DNA of 64,000 bases from Ulota crispa (GCA_963920765.1 OY987242.1:808501-872500), one strand, 5' to 3'. Shown: positions 36,192 through 50,205, counted from the stretch's first letter. Made by a program: numbers and translations. The notes: generated by a model from the letters alone, not told the origin.

Positions 36192-36636
36192 TAAAGGGTT
36201 AAATGGGTAGGAGTCGGTGGGCCACTCCACCGAACTCGAAAGCGACTCTTCGATTCGGAGAAGACATGGATGGATGGTTTTCAAGAAGGGATGAACTATC
36301 ACAAATACATCAACCAAAGTTGCGTTCCTCGCTCTAGTAAGTTACCAAGTGAAAACGGCGGCGCCCACAACCAATTCGGTGGTCGTTCGCGACTTCGTCG
36401 TCTTCACCGCTGTTTTGCAGAGCCAGCTGGAGCTCTCAAGCTTTCTCTCCACACTGCTTCGTCTCTGCTCTCTTCTTACTTTCCCTACATTAGTTGTAGA
36501 TACCGCGCGGTCACGTCTGTCGGTGCCGCATCCCTTCGTTAACGTTTTCTCTGTCCGATCCGGGAACGCGAGGCGGAGGGCGCGGCTGCATTGCTTCTTG
36601 TGGCCGGGCGTCACCCTAGCGGGGGGTTGTGGTGTC

Positions 36637-38608
36637 ATGTCGTATCAGGATGAACAGAGCGAGGACTACCTCTTCAAGGTGGTGCTCATCGGCGACAGTG
36701 CCGTCGGCAAGTCCAACTTGCTTTCTCGCTACGCTCGGAATGAGTTCAACTCGAACTCCAAGGCCACCATTGGCGTCGAGTTTCAAACGCAGTCCATGGA
36801 GATAGACGGCAAGGAGGTCAAGGCGCAGATTTGGGACACCGCTGGCCAGGAGCGGTTCCGTGCCGTCACCTCTGCCTACTACCGCGGTGCCGTTGGGGCG
36901 CTCATCGTCTACGACATCAGCCGCCGTGGCACCTTCGAGAATGTGAGTCGCTGGCTCGATGAACTCAAAGGTTAGTCAGGCACTTACTCTTTAGACTACA
37001 ATGCTGTTATCTCTTAATGTCGAGAGAAGTATAACAAAAGCAAATTAGTGAATGTGTTCTTTTTCTTTCTTTCTTGAGCATGCCCGCATTACTTGGATCG
37101 TTACAGAAGAGAGTAACGGTTAAATCGCACTTAGTTGCTCTTGTGAAGGTAGTTGTTATGGTGCTCCTAGTGATTTTCAACTAGAGTGGAATGTGCTTAT
37201 CGTCCGACAGTCGCGGTTCTGCTTGGATTCACGTTGAAGGAATTACTGAAAGAAATAACGATGAAATGAAGAGGCGCAGTGTTGCGCGACAGGGTGATAG
37301 CGAGGTAGCCCTTTTCAACGGGGCTTTCTGAGCCGGAAGTTAGGATGGCCTGTGTGAATGAATTTTCTTGACTTCCTTTTGGCAGGATTTGTCGGTCATA
37401 GAACGGATTTACTTGTTCTTCACATGATTTGGTGGAGATCGAAAAATTAGATGTAGTTGTGAGTATGAATGATTGTCCCGGTGAACATTATGAATGGGAA
37501 CAGTTTGTGACCTAACTGGTATGTTAGAGGCAACTCTTCCTTAACTCTCTACCATAGGTGCAATCGATACACTCGTCCCTATAAGAAATTGTCAAGTGGG
37601 AGGAACATCATATATTGCTGCTGACAACATCGTCTTGTTGAATTGCTTCTGAAAGCTTAGGAGGTTCTGATAACTAGTTTCACCTCTCAAAAAACAGTCC
37701 AAAAAGTATTATTTCATTGTTGTTTTAGACTCCGGTCATTTCTCTGTAATTCTCTGGTAATTTTTCTTAGACCTAAACATATTTTGAAGTAGCTTATCAT
37801 GTATAACCTTTTAGTTCCCTTTACTTCTGAGCTGCCTTGTGCTCATCACTTTTATAATTGCAGTTGTCAGGTTTGTTTATTTTTAATAAGACTTAAGGTC
37901 TGAATGTTTGTTATTTGGAAGCATGTCTTTGGTTTCTATGAAGAGGTCGAGAGATAACCATTATCAAAGTGATTTCTTATCGAGTTTCTGGTTCCGATAA
38001 TCCTTCTATGTTAGGCTCGTAAAGCTTTTGGATCTGTATTGAATGTAGGCCTTTTTAATTTCTCGGTAAATTTTATCTTTCTCCACTAACATGAAATTTG
38101 TTTATGAAAGCGATTGCTAATGAGCTAATTCTTTGTATAATGCGGTCTTTATCAAAGTTTAGAATCCCGATGTTAATTTAACATACTGCATTGTGTTTCA
38201 CCTGCAAGTGAGCTAGGTCTAATAATTTTTGCTATTCTTTTGTGAATGTCGTCTAACACGCCATTGCTGGTCTCGTGTGTCGGTTTTATTGCAGTTCATT
38301 CCGACTCGAGTGTGGTTGTCATGCTTGTTGGAAACAAGAGCGATCTTGCGCACATACGGGAGGTTAGTGTCGAAGAGGCGACTGCTCTCGCTGAGAAGGA
38401 CGCTATGTCCTTCATGGAGACATCTGCTTTGGAATCTGTGAATGTGGTGGACTCCTTCCAGACTGTTCTGAAAGAAATTCATAAGATAGTGAGCAAGAAA
38501 GCTCTAACAGCGGATCCTAACCGGACGAACACCGTTGTTGCGAGTGGTCAACGGCTGGCGGGTGGTGATGACACCACACCAAGGAGGGGTGGGTGCTGCT
38601 CGTATTAG
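36637..38608 (+). CDS. RABA (Rab11-class) small GTPase
   Basis: Two exons (36637-36970 and 38295-38608, GT-AG, one 1.3-kb intron) encode 215 residues, normal for a Rab. All GTPase motifs are present: P-loop GDSAVGKS (19-26), switch-I ATIGVEF, switch-[11 protein letters not shown] with the catalytic Gln at 71, guanine-binding NKSDL, and ETSAL. The end GGCCSY carries two cysteines for geranylgeranylation. The effector region [17 protein letters not shown] and [17 protein letters not shown] fits the plant RABA (Rab11) class, and most resembles RABA5 by memory. These proteins direct trans-Golgi/recycling-endosome traffic to the plasma membrane and cell plate. The intron lies after ELK, a position common in RABA genes. 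No defect is seen. Confidence 0.93.
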
Positions 38609-41436
38609 CGCGCTGCTTGATCTTTAAGTGTACGACTGTTTGCACTTCTTACTTTCGGCCTGATGCCAATCTCCACAGCAAGTGTTGTACGGAGAATATC
38701 AGCTTATATACTATTAGACTAGTTCTGCAGGTGCATGCAATTCCTTGTAGTCACAAGCATAGAAGATTCCTGCAGCGCGCATTTTGTTAGAATCTCGCAT
38801 TCAGGATTTACATGATCCTCAGTCCCGAGTATGCTGGCTCAGGGCGACGGTATGGAAAGCGGCAATTGTACTCATGACACAAAAGTGGTCTGTAATACCA
38901 GTGTAAATGTGCTTCATCATAAGACGTGAGTTTCAGTTCGTCCAACCTGTCTATACAAATGCGTGCTTGGGTTAAAGAGATGTATGGAACAGTGGATCTT
39001 ATGCAGAATGTAACGCATTCAGCAGCTGAGATCCAAGTCTTAGCCTGCAGTGCCACAAGGCAAGACGTTTCTCAAGCCTACGTCGGTTACGTTGCGGTAA
39101 TCCTTCTTGTGCTTCTTTTCTACTGTGGTCAAACTCGAATTCAGTAAATTTTATTATTCTATCTTAATATTTTCCTCGTATACATCATGTGTTTTTTGAT
39201 ACCGATATCAATGGATGAAATTTATCGTCCCTGTCTAGCTTTTCCTAACATTATATGTTAATTGTCGGGCCTCTGCCAACCTGGATTGTGATGTTTTCAG
39301 ACAGCTAGCTAATCCTCGAATTGGGGAATGTCCTGATTCTAGCGTAATCAAAAGTGAAAGCATGGGATACTATATTTGTCGAGCGAAGCAATGGTATCAC
39401 TGTATCGTACAGGTATTGGTCGAACTTTTAGAATACATTTGATCATTAGAATCTTCCGAGAGGCAGAAACCAGAAAATTCCGTAGAAGGCCTGAGGTGAA
39501 AATGTGCAATTATAAGCTTACTGACGTTGCAGTCGACCAGTTTTAATACAATACCTTGTCTTCTACTGTAGATACCATCGACTAATAAACCTATCTAGTG
39601 CTAATGAAGCACACTGGACACGCCACAACGAGTACAATAATGCTTCTTGCATACGAAGCGACTTTAGTCAGTTTAGTGAATTCATCCTTGATACCCTTAC
39701 TTGAGTTACTTCTAAGAGAAATCTTGATAGTCTGATACTAACGAAGTTAAATCAGTGGCAGATAATGCGAGTGAGCAGGAGGTGGCCGGAATCTTTAGTG
39801 AATCACGAAAACCCTACGAATGGCGCACACAGACATAGCCTCTTGACGCGGGTCGTTAAGTCAATTTCTACGGAGTTCAGACTTTTTCAAGTATCAACAG
39901 AACACAAGGTCCCTTGAGAACTTTACTTGAGTGTAGGAGAGATAAATGATGTTTTTTAAAGAACTGGGTAGAATTTCACTGTTCAGATAATAAGAATATC
40001 AGTACTGTCGATAGAATCTCTCGTCCATATAAACAAACAACTAAAATAACATTCTCCACCCTCTGTAATTGCACACTCCGTACTGTATTGGGACTGCGCA
40101 ACTATGGAGTGTGCAACTAGAGAGGTTTGAGTGTACCTATGTATTGGAGTAAAACATATTTTGCTCACTTTGACTGATCATGCAGACTTTTATTTGTTAT
40201 CATAAATCTGAACATGAATAGCTGTCCGCACCGCAGGGTCTTCTCCCGTGCGCTGTATGTCTGCAATAAGTTATCGGTTGTCATCATCGCTCACATCACC
40301 GTTCCGTACCGTACCTGATGCCACCCTATTTCTTACGCTCGTTTACCACGCACGGCCAGTTAGATTCTTCAGTGTGGTGATTCCACCGATCTACAGTAGT
40401 AAGTTACGACATCCTAGTTATTACATCCCTTTGTTGGGTCCTTAATTGTTGGAGGTATCTTGTTTCAGAAGCTGAGGAATAGTGCCAGGAGCTTGCTTGG
40501 CGACTGACTTGGAGTGCGTCGGGGGTTCTCTTGTTTCGGCGGACCCAGGAGTATTGTCGACGATGAAGCCCCACCACGGCGAGTCTCATGGACGAATCTT
40601 CAGGAGCAAGAGGGCCGGAGTCAACGTGATCCGACTGGTCAGTCATCGTCCTAACCGTCGCCCATACGTTCCGATGGCTGCTCGTTAGGAAATGGCAGTC
40701 TCTCTGGGTCCCACATCTGATTACAGTGCATGGCGTACTCCGGATATCGTAGTCTACACGATTTCAGACCTGACGCCTGCTGAGAGCGATATTAGTTGTT
40801 CAAGTACTTTTCAACGTCAGGTTCGAGTTTCCGAGTACTCCGAGATTTCATGTTTTCTTGTCGCTGTAATCGGTCGTGAAGTTGGCTATGGAGGTAGCAG
40901 TGCCAGGTAATCTATCTTGGTGTGCTCCAGTTGGAGCTGCTCGCAGTAATTGGAGGCGTTAGCAGCGTGATGGCAAGGATTTATTCGCGTAATCAGAGAG
41001 GGAATAATGCACAACCATTCTTATGAACTTCAGCAGATTCAATTAATTCTGCTCTCGCTGTTTTGATTGAGTGCTTGCTCCGGGCATAGAAAATTACGAG
41101 CGCTCTTGATTCTTTATGAATTCAAATTCTGGGTTTTCTTCTCAGTCGTGACCTGTCGATAGATATTTCGATCGCCTCATGTTGCCTCTCACAATTGAAA
41201 GCTCTTACTGAAACTCTCAGTTAAATGGTTCCTCTACTCTTATATGCGTAAATATAAGTCTCCCTATAGATGTGTGTTTTTAGAGTGTGGCGTGTGACGT
41301 ACTTTTTAGTGGTGAGCATGGTGGTGCCTTTCTGAATCTTTTGTAAATCCACCTTCTTCCCAATGCATCGTTTGCTCTGGACTTTTGTGGTGCATAAACC
41401 CACTCAAGCAGGCTACGATCTAGAAGTTGATATCTG
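38609..41436. other. Intergenic: RAB 3' UTR and CLC 5' region
   Basis: The first few hundred bases should be the RAB 3' UTR. Between about 40450 and 41436 lie short ATG-started frames (40563-40688 and 40692-40910) that may be 5' UTR or extra 5' exons of the CLC gene. Neither joins in phase to the CLC exon at 41462 by an obvious GT-AG pair, so I did not include them. Confidence 0.35.
40061..40124. repeat. Small hairpin, 19-bp arms
   Basis: CTCTGTAATTGCACACTCC and, 26 bp later, GGAGTGTGCAACTAGAGAG are inverted copies with a few mismatches (11 bp perfect at the core). It could be a tiny MITE remnant or a structured RNA segment; there is no further support. Confidence 0.5.
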
Positions 41437-44400
41437 ATGGATATACATATTGTGCTTGCAGACGTGCATATGGACATGGAAGTCACGGATTTTGACCTGG
41501 AGATTCCATTGCTGTGTAACCAAGGCTACGAGTGCAGCCAGAATCAGGAAGTTGAAGCTCCTGAAGATGATGATTTTTGTGTTGAGAGCCTTGATTTTGA
41601 CCCTATTTATAATCGGATCAACGAAAAACTCATAAAGCGCCAATTCAATCGTAAATTCTACGGGTACTTCACTAATCGGCTTTCAGACTCATCTCAATTG
41701 ATCAAATGTATTCATTTGTATTTCTCTCCTTTCATGTTGAGTGCCTAAACCAAATATTCGAGTATTATTATGGTGGGATGTTTCATCCTGAAAATACACT
41801 TCTCACGGGCATCATCTGGAGATATGCAGGTATACAGGGCTTACATTTGCAAAATGGACAATTACAATTATGATTGGACTTCTTGTGGGTAAGATCTCGC
41901 CCAAATGCGTAGTTCAGGTTTTTATTTTAATGAAAGGCATCTTTAGATTCAGGAGAAATTGCTTAGGTCACATTCATTCTGCTGTTGCTCATTGTGCATG
42001 AAAATGCTCAACCTCGGCCAATATACCTGTAGACTATGCTCACTCGTTTTGGCATCTTTGCCGTTCACTGAATTGAGCTTCATGATCACTCTAGATAGCT
42101 TGGTATACATGAGATGAGAAAATATTTCCTGCATTGCAGTTGGTGATTTCTTGACGATAATTTTCAGAAAAAGTATGACCTAAACAGTTGTAGGGTTGAA
42201 GGAGGGTGTAGGGCTAATTTAAAGTTTTTTTCTTTTGCAGGGACGATTGCGTTTTTTATCGAATTCTTTCAAGAAGTCATTATCACGCTTAAGGTAATTT
42301 TCTGGTCGAGGATTAATCTCTACAATCTTGATTCGTCAATCAGAAAAACAAAGTTAAAATAAGTACAAGTCTCATTGCTTCTTTTTCTTTATTGTGAATA
42401 TGTCATGGTTTGCAATAGACAAGGCGCTGAGTATTCGATTGCGTGGTCTGCAGAAAGAGTGGACAGTGAAGTTCTTCGATTATGGATTAGCGCTTGTCTT
42501 TTTCAACTACGCAGCTGTAGGTGTGGCTCTGGTTCTTCTTTCGAGCTGCTTGGTCATATTTTGGGCTCCTGCAGCCGCGGGTGGAGGGGTATGCATGCCT
42601 TGTACTCAGATCCTCAACAGCCTCAAATCATCTGATTGATTTGTATAGCGTATCATGCACCCCGTAACAGCTGTCATTGTAGTGTGATGCTGAGGCTGCG
42701 GATATGGGCTCTGCACGTCTAAACGATGATTTTAATATGGTTGCATACTGGGTCTTTTGTGCAGGTTACTCTAGTCATGGCTTATCTGAATGGTAATGAT
42801 ATACCTGATTTTTTCCGGCACAGAACTCTCTTTACAAAGGTGTGCTTTCTGTTTCTTCATTTCGACTATTTTTTATAGAGTAAAACAACGTCCATACTTG
42901 GCATACTCATACTTGCGTTCCTTCATGTATGCCCCTGAAAATTTGACAAAGGACTTTTATCTCCATTGTTCGTGTGTTTCCAGATATTGGGTACTATCTG
43001 CACTGTTTCATCGGGCTTACCGGTGCGTCTCGCTTTCACCTCCTCAAGGACAGGGTTTTTTTTTCATTTTCTAAGAAGTGTCAAAGTTTAAAATGTTATA
43101 GTGGTGCTCCAAATTTCAACATTCATCCACATATTGGATAGAAAATATCACATTAGCACATATTACATGTCTATAATTTGGTTTTCATCCACAATTCAGC
43201 GATTTCATCCAAGATATTTTTTAAAATTTGAAGCTTTTTTGGCGATCTCATCCTAGTTTTTTGGCAAATTTTTTGACATTTTTTAGCCAGATTTTTATGT
43301 GTGGTGCAATTGAGCACCAAATTGCCAAAAAAACACTACTCAAGGACTTATTGTATCAGTGTGGTTCACAACAATCATTCAGTCTTAGGTGGCTTTATGA
43401 TAATTCTCAAGTGCCCAAAATAAAAACAGGAAGTGCACTTAGGAAACTAACAGTCGATTCTAGTAAGTAACTCCTTCGACATCGGTTGTTCAAGAACGTA
43501 GACATGATATCTTCTTTCTATAGAGAGGTTTTGTTAGTTTTTTGAACCTGCATAAATGATGCAATCTCAATTCTAAGTACCCAAATGAACAACAAGGACC
43601 GCGTCCGAGTCGAAAGGATTTGAAGAATTAAAACTTGCATGCCTTCTAAATTCCACAGAAGTGCTTGATCCTGAATGTGAAATCCTGACTGATGTCGTGC
43701 TCAGATTGGTCAAGAAGGACCTATGGTTCACATTGGCGGTGCTATTGCGTCTGAGCTAACTTGGATGCAAGGCCGGTCTTCAACAAGGAAACACAGGGCG
43801 CCTGGTCCACAATCACGGTGGGAAACCTGGCGCGAGAAGCTTAGGCAGCTAACTCCGAAAGCTTGGATATTCGTAAGTGAGGACCACGGTGAACCCTTGT
43901 CGACTTGGCTTTGTTTATCAATGAGACTCAATATGATCTCAAGAGTAAATGGCCCTTGACATTTTGATCGCACAAGGCATTTTTCAAAATTAATATATTC
44001 TAAGAAAAAAGTGGATGTGCTCTACTTTCATGGCACCAACAAAATGCCACGCAGGAATTTTATAACGACAGGGACAGGCGAGAGTTTATTTCGGCTGGAG
44101 CTGCAGCTGGGTACGCGATTTTAAATTGCAGTGCTGTTTGATTATATGTCTCTTTCTGCTTTTTGCCATTCTATCAAATCCAGAACTGTTCATCTGTAAA
44201 CGCTGAGGACTCTTATGCTATGAACATTTTGGTGTTTGAAAGTTGGGATGCATCTTTAACAAAGATCAAACCTCATGTGTTATATTGGACAGCTTGGCAG
44301 CGGCTTTCGGTGCACCAATTGGTGGAGTTTTATTTTCTATGGAGGAGGCCTCTAGTTTCTGGTCTAGAAAGGTCCTCCAACTTTTGAAATGGAGCATGTC

Positions 44401-47400
44401 TTTAAATACTTTGATATTAGCACATGTTTTCTAGCATGGTGAAATAGCGCAAGTCTCTTCCAAACTGTAACTTTCAAATGTTTCTATTTCATAGTAGTGC
44501 CTTAGCTATATGTGGTGATGGCTATGTGAGCAGGTCATGTGGCGGTCGCTTTTATGTACAACCTGCGCCACCATGGTTTTATCATGGCTCAATCTACGGT
44601 ATACATTTTTATATTTACTTTTCACAACTCCAGTTTACAAAATGTAATTGCTTCATGGATGATCGAGCATGAAAATCACTGCCTGTCTGGATGTGAGTTC
44701 CCACAAATGGGCTGTGTGAATGATTTTACTTGTTTAAAATTGATAATTTCACATGAAATGTGGCAGGAAATTCTCTTTCTCGTTGCCGGGCACTATCTCC
44801 TTCCATGGACTTAAGGTAACTATCATATCCGACTATCATTTACACGAACTGTACAGTCATGCTGATGACTAGGATCCATAACATGTGTCTGCATACCCAT
44901 GATACTTTCTCAACGGCCTACTTTTTGGACCATCTCATGTCTAAATTTATAGCTGCGGTTTGTTCTTGTCTGTTGCACGTCTTTTCAAATTGAAAATGTA
45001 ATTTTCATGTTCATTTTTGGCCAAAAACTCAATTGATACCGTGTCTTTGAATTGTGACAGTCGGAGTTTGAACTTATAGATTTGCCATTATTTGTTATCA
45101 CAAGCGTCTTTGCTGGAGTGATTGGAGCTTTCTTAAACATGGTCCATGACTGGCTTGCTCAGTTTCGACCATCCTCAAAGCACAGGGCTCTTAGGTTCGG
45201 TTTACTCTTTCTATTCTCTATAACATCTTAGCAGCATGAACCGCATGACTTGATTTCTTTGTGCAACGAAATTGTAGTGCTTAGTCATTCAAGGAAACAT
45301 TGCACACATTACAAGGAGTTTCATTCTTTAATGGCTACTCCATTTGTGCATTTTCTGCATATAGTTTCTTATGTCTTGGTGAAATTAACTTACTTACCTT
45401 GACTTTCATCATGTTGATCGTAACGGATGGTTTCTGTGTGAATCTTATTGAAGATTCAAGCACTACTTTGAATGAGTGAATTTTTTTGGGAGGCGAAGCA
45501 CTCTGTTCATTATCCAGAATATGGACTTTAGGGTGCTTAGGGATTGAGGGAAAAGTTTCAGTTCAAGGCACTTGTAAGCAAACTTGCAGACAGATGCATT
45601 GAGCCTGTACACGTCCTTGTCACGAACATTAAAGCAGCAACGCCTTTTGCAAGATCAATATCCAAGGCAACACATTCTAAGTTGTGCTTTCAGGTGGCTA
45701 ATACTGTGTTGTTTTGGTTTGGGGGGTGCAGGGTGCTTGAAGCGTGTCTAGTAACGTCCATTTCAGTCACCGCCATCTTTATGCTGCCCCACTATTTTGG
45801 ACACTGTATGCCCATTCAGAAAGAGTATGACGATGGCTGTGCATTGCTTGTATTATGAATGTTGTGACACTTTTCAGCCTCTTTACAATTTTAGTTTGTA
45901 ATGCCTAATTAATTTAATGTGCATGAAGGCATGTGTTGCAGATAAGTGTAAATCTAGCTTGATGCCTTGCGGTAGACTTGGTAGCATGCATATTGTTGAT
46001 GATCGTCACAGAGAGTAAGCCTGGATCTTATGCATTGTAGTCCTTGGTTGATGTCATTTCTATTTCTTATGGATGTGTATGAGCTGACAATGCAACGAAT
46101 ATTTTGTGCAGGCAAGAAGGCGATGAATTTTGGTATCGGTATACATGTCCACGACCCGATCAGGAATCAGGGATCCACTATTACAACGACCTAGCCTCTC
46201 TCTTCTTTGCTGTTCCACGTCAGGTCTTTTTAAATTCCGCCTTCACTGACATCTTTTTCCGTTCTTTGTAAGCTTGGATACCTTTTTGATTGTCTCTCTT
46301 GATATTTTCCGAGCTTCACACTAGACTCTTGATTGTTATTTGTCTCTGTTTCAGACGATCCAGAAGCTACTAGCATTAGGAGGTGGTGGCGTTTCTCAGT
46401 TCAGTATTCTTAGTCTTGCCATCCACTCGAGTTCCTTCCTGCTGCTGTTCGTTCTAGCTTACGGCATTGCAACTCCTGGTGGCATTTTTATGCCTTCCAT
46501 CATGGCAAGTATATGCATTCCATCTTGGTCGGAACTAATCTACATACTTTGTTTCTCTTGAGCTTCATGCACCTATTCTTATGACAGCAGGTAAGAACCA
46601 CATCACAGTTATTTGTGTTGTAAACTTGTGCTTAATTCTTTAGAATCAGGTCTGAAAGCCATACAGGAACCCCAGATTTCTGTATCCTGCAATGGATTTC
46701 TGTGACAATCATTTTGTTGGTTGAGAAGGATAATCTTTCCATTTTTTTTGTCTCATCATGGACTGGTAACAGGTAGGCGCATCTTTTGGAGCTTTTTTGG
46801 GGCGTATTTTTGAAGTCCTTTTTCCACGGTGAGAGGCTGTCAGAGCGTCTTTTCTATTGCTCTGGGATTTCGAGAAGTGTTCTACTTTCGTTTTGACTAT
46901 CCAGCTAGAATTTTTGTGGCCGCAAAAGAATTTCCTCATCGGGTCTCGATGTATTCGACTCCTTATAAACTATGCTTAAAAGCTCAAATAATGCAATAAC
47001 ATGCAATGATAACAAGCAACAAGAAGCACCGGATGAAACTCTAAATAATCTACTAATTCCAACCTTTAAAGCTTCAGATTCAATTTCATGCTCTACCTTA
47101 TTTGTTTTCAGTGCCCGTGCGTTCCGAGTCTACCTTTGGCATCAGTTTGGTGGATGATTTTGCAGGTGGTCAGTGCAACCGGGTATGCATGCGCTTGTAG
47201 GAGCGACTGCTATGCTTGGCGGCGTTTTCCGGACTTCCATTTCCTTGGTACAGTGTGACGTTCAACTTTTTGATCTGGGGAGTCCAGGCACTTGGGTTGG
47301 GCACATTTTTTCACCTTGAATATATGAAATGAATACAAACGCATCTAGATTTATGACACGTCAGTAGTAGTGTAATGAAGCTTTGAACGTTCGAAGATTT

Positions 47401-50205
47401 TATGAGAAGAAACAAGAAAAGTACGGATTTTGTATTTTAAGAAGGTTGGAAATTTCTTATTTCTATTTATTTCCGTTTCTGAGGATAATGATCAGTGCAT
47501 GCCTCATTGCATGAGGTACCTCATGTTTCTTGAGTGATACAATACTCTTGTGTGTTGAGTCATTTACATGACATATTTATGCAGGTGGTGATCATGGTGG
47601 AGGGCACAGGTGGAATCGAGTTCTTACTGCCAGTCATACTCGCCATTGTTCTCTCCAACTGGGTGGCACATTACATTCATTCCGCAGGAGCCTATGAGTC
47701 TGACTTGGAGCGAATAGGTACTACCTTCACTTGATTTCCCATTTTACAAGATGTCTCTAGATCGTTGTCATTCCCAAATTATGGTCGCACATCCTGTACA
47801 TGAAAACCTCGATGTTGTTGACCTATTTTGCCTTCGTTCTGGAAAATGTCTCACTACCATAATGATGACTTTTCAATATTGCAGGAGAAGTCCATTTTTT
47901 GCAAAGTGAGCCTTCACAAAAACTTCATTTTACCACGGCTGGACGCATAATGGCATCAGATGTGATAAGTTTTAATGAGGTAATCATCTGAAGAAATGAT
48001 GTTTGAGGGCACTATGAGAAGAACTGCCACCCTTAAAGACCGAGGCTTCATGGTTTTAAATGACATGTCCGACTGATCATTGTGTGAATAGTACATTTCA
48101 AATGGGACCAAATTTTGTACCACCAGAACCAGTGATGAACAAAAATTGCATGTGTTGGTCCATTTTGTTTTTCAGTAAATGGACACAAGAAAGTTCCCAA
48201 CTGACGTATGACATACTCATAAACTGCTGAAAGAAACATGAAGCTCAATTGGGTTTCTTGGTCCTTTAGGGGCTAGAGAAGTCGTTGCTTGATTCTCTGA
48301 TTAGGCGGCTTTGCAATTTCTTTCTTCTGTTGCCTTCAGATCGACTGCCATTTCTTGGCATTGTTTTTCTTTCTGATGTTTTATTTCATCCCACGTGCAG
48401 ATTACATCCGTGGCAGATGTTGTTGGAGTGCTTCGTGAAACATGTCACAACGGTTTTCCTATTGTTCGACAAACTCCTGGAGATCTTGACAACCCGGATG
48501 GTCAGCTAGTTGGTGTTATACTGAGGCACCAGATTTTGTTGCTGTTAGAGCAACGCGCAATTTTTGAGGCCGAAGAAATAACATTGAACTATCCCATGCG
48601 GCATGGTATCAATTTAAGATTGCCGAGGTTGACAAAGGAGCAACGATTCTTGGACCGACTAATGCGTGTATACCATCATGTGCATCATCCCCATCGGCGT
48701 TACTTGAGCTCTAGACCTGAAGCCGTGAATGAATTGGAAATCGATGAACTCTTACAAGTACCGGATGCTACACTCAAATCTCTTTAATCCTTCCACCTTA
48801 GTTTCAATGTTTTCATTATAACATCGTTTTGATTTGTGACTAGTGCTTTATAGTCAATGACAGTGTGGCAAGAGTGTGTAGGATATTCTAAAAAATTTAT
48901 GTTGGAGGTCTTCTTAAAGACGTTTGAGTGTACCTGAAGAGGTCTCAAAATGTTAAAAATAGTGAGGTGGTGAATACTGGCTGTTATTTTGACAAAATGA
49001 CTTTAAATACCAGATTACAAGGCCATGAGCTGGTTTATTCTGAGTGTGTCAAGTGAGCAGATAAAATTCTGATTGATTTTCATTATTGCAGGAATTTGCA
49101 ATGCCAGCAGTTAATGGCAGTAGTAGCAGTGAAGAAGATCGTTCAAAGCTTGAGGACGTGGAGGTGGCATCACATGCTGGCAGAGAACTGGCAATAGATT
49201 TTCGGCCATGGATGAATCGCGCGCCTTTGACGGTACATTTTCAGCACCTCCGAGTAACTCCGCATTTACATAGCCCATTCTTAATTATTTTCTGTTATAA
49301 ATCACTCTATGCGTTGGTATACGTTTTTGGCTTACTTTGGTAGATTTGACTCTGGTACTGCAGGTTCGGGCTGAAACCTCAGCACGGCGAGTTTACATTA
49401 TTTTCCGGACTCTTGGTTTAAGACATCTCTGTGTGACTGATTCCACGAACAGGTCAGTTTTTATCACTAAATTGGTAGATGTAGGCTTTAGAAGCTATCT
49501 GGACCAGCTAGGTTTCTCAGTGACAAACAGTTAATTATTAAAAGAAGGGTACAGAAATCATGCTTCTTTTCGTTTAGTCCTTGGTACAACACTTCTTTTG
49601 CAAACCTTGAATGTTGTGAATGCAAAACTCGAATGCCCTACTTGACAATATCAATATCTCATCATCATCGACAATCTCATGTCACACAACAATAATCCAG
49701 ATGAAGTGACTTAGGTGAACAGTGTAACCGAGAGAGGCTTGCCTTGGTGATATCGATTGGTTATGGTTCTCACAGTCTGAGAAGATATAAGAAACTTGTT
49801 CTTTGAAATGAAGATCTCCGGCATGCATTTATTGCTCTTGAATACAAAGCATGTTTTCACCAAACACCAAACCTTGAACATTGTTGAACCATTGCTTAAC
49901 CTCTCTTCCTTTGAGGTAGTTTTAGTAAACGCTTTGAACAAAATTCAGCCTGACCCTGGTCAATTTGCAAGGAGCACTTCAAATTAGCTGCTTACACATG
50001 TGGGGATGCAAATGTTGTGTGCAGGGTGATTGGTATGATTACGAGAAAAGACATTGCCAAGGCTCACACGGAGTTGGAAATTGAAACGGACACTCCCAAA
50101 GACACAGAGTCTGAGAATGGCCAGTCCTTTGGATTCAGGTCACTCAGTCCTCGATCAAACTCCAGGGAAAGATCGCCACGCGATGTACTCTTTTCATTGC
50201 CATGA
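41437..50205 (+). CDS. CLC-family anion channel/antiporter
   Basis: Twenty-three exons join in phase to about 885 residues. They are 41437-41663, 41830-41888, 42241-42293, 42424-42588, 42765-42839, 42984-43022, 43705-43872, 44055-44110, 44293-44371, 44534-44598, 44767-44815, 45061-45194, 45732-45824, 46112-46223, 46355-46504, 46773-46828, 47166-47247, 47585-47717, 47885-47979, 48401-48757, 49092-49232, 49364-49452 and 50025-50205. Organisation and motifs resemble the CLC-7/CLC-d endomembrane 2Cl-/H+ exchangers: ESLDFDPI, gating-glutamate motif [28 protein letters not shown], proton-glutamate [21 protein letters not shown], and two C-terminal CBS domains (48401 to about 50100, split by an acidic/Ser linker). 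The first filter motif, normally GSGIP, reads GGGVT. One intron appears to be GC-AG. The start is uncertain: ATG at 41437 or 41470, or an upstream exon. Confidence 0.88.

Noticed and set aside
35315..36202. TTAA-CCCC...GGG-TTAA pair as a third piggyBac-type element
   Set aside because: The right end (CCCTTTAGGGC) matches the family end poorly, and the interval conflicts with a TAA-flanked Harbinger-type candidate.
40563..40910. ATG-started frames as first exons of the CLC gene
   Set aside because: Available donors do not keep phase with the acceptor at 41461, and the peptides show no CLC N-terminal similarity; left as possible 5' UTR.
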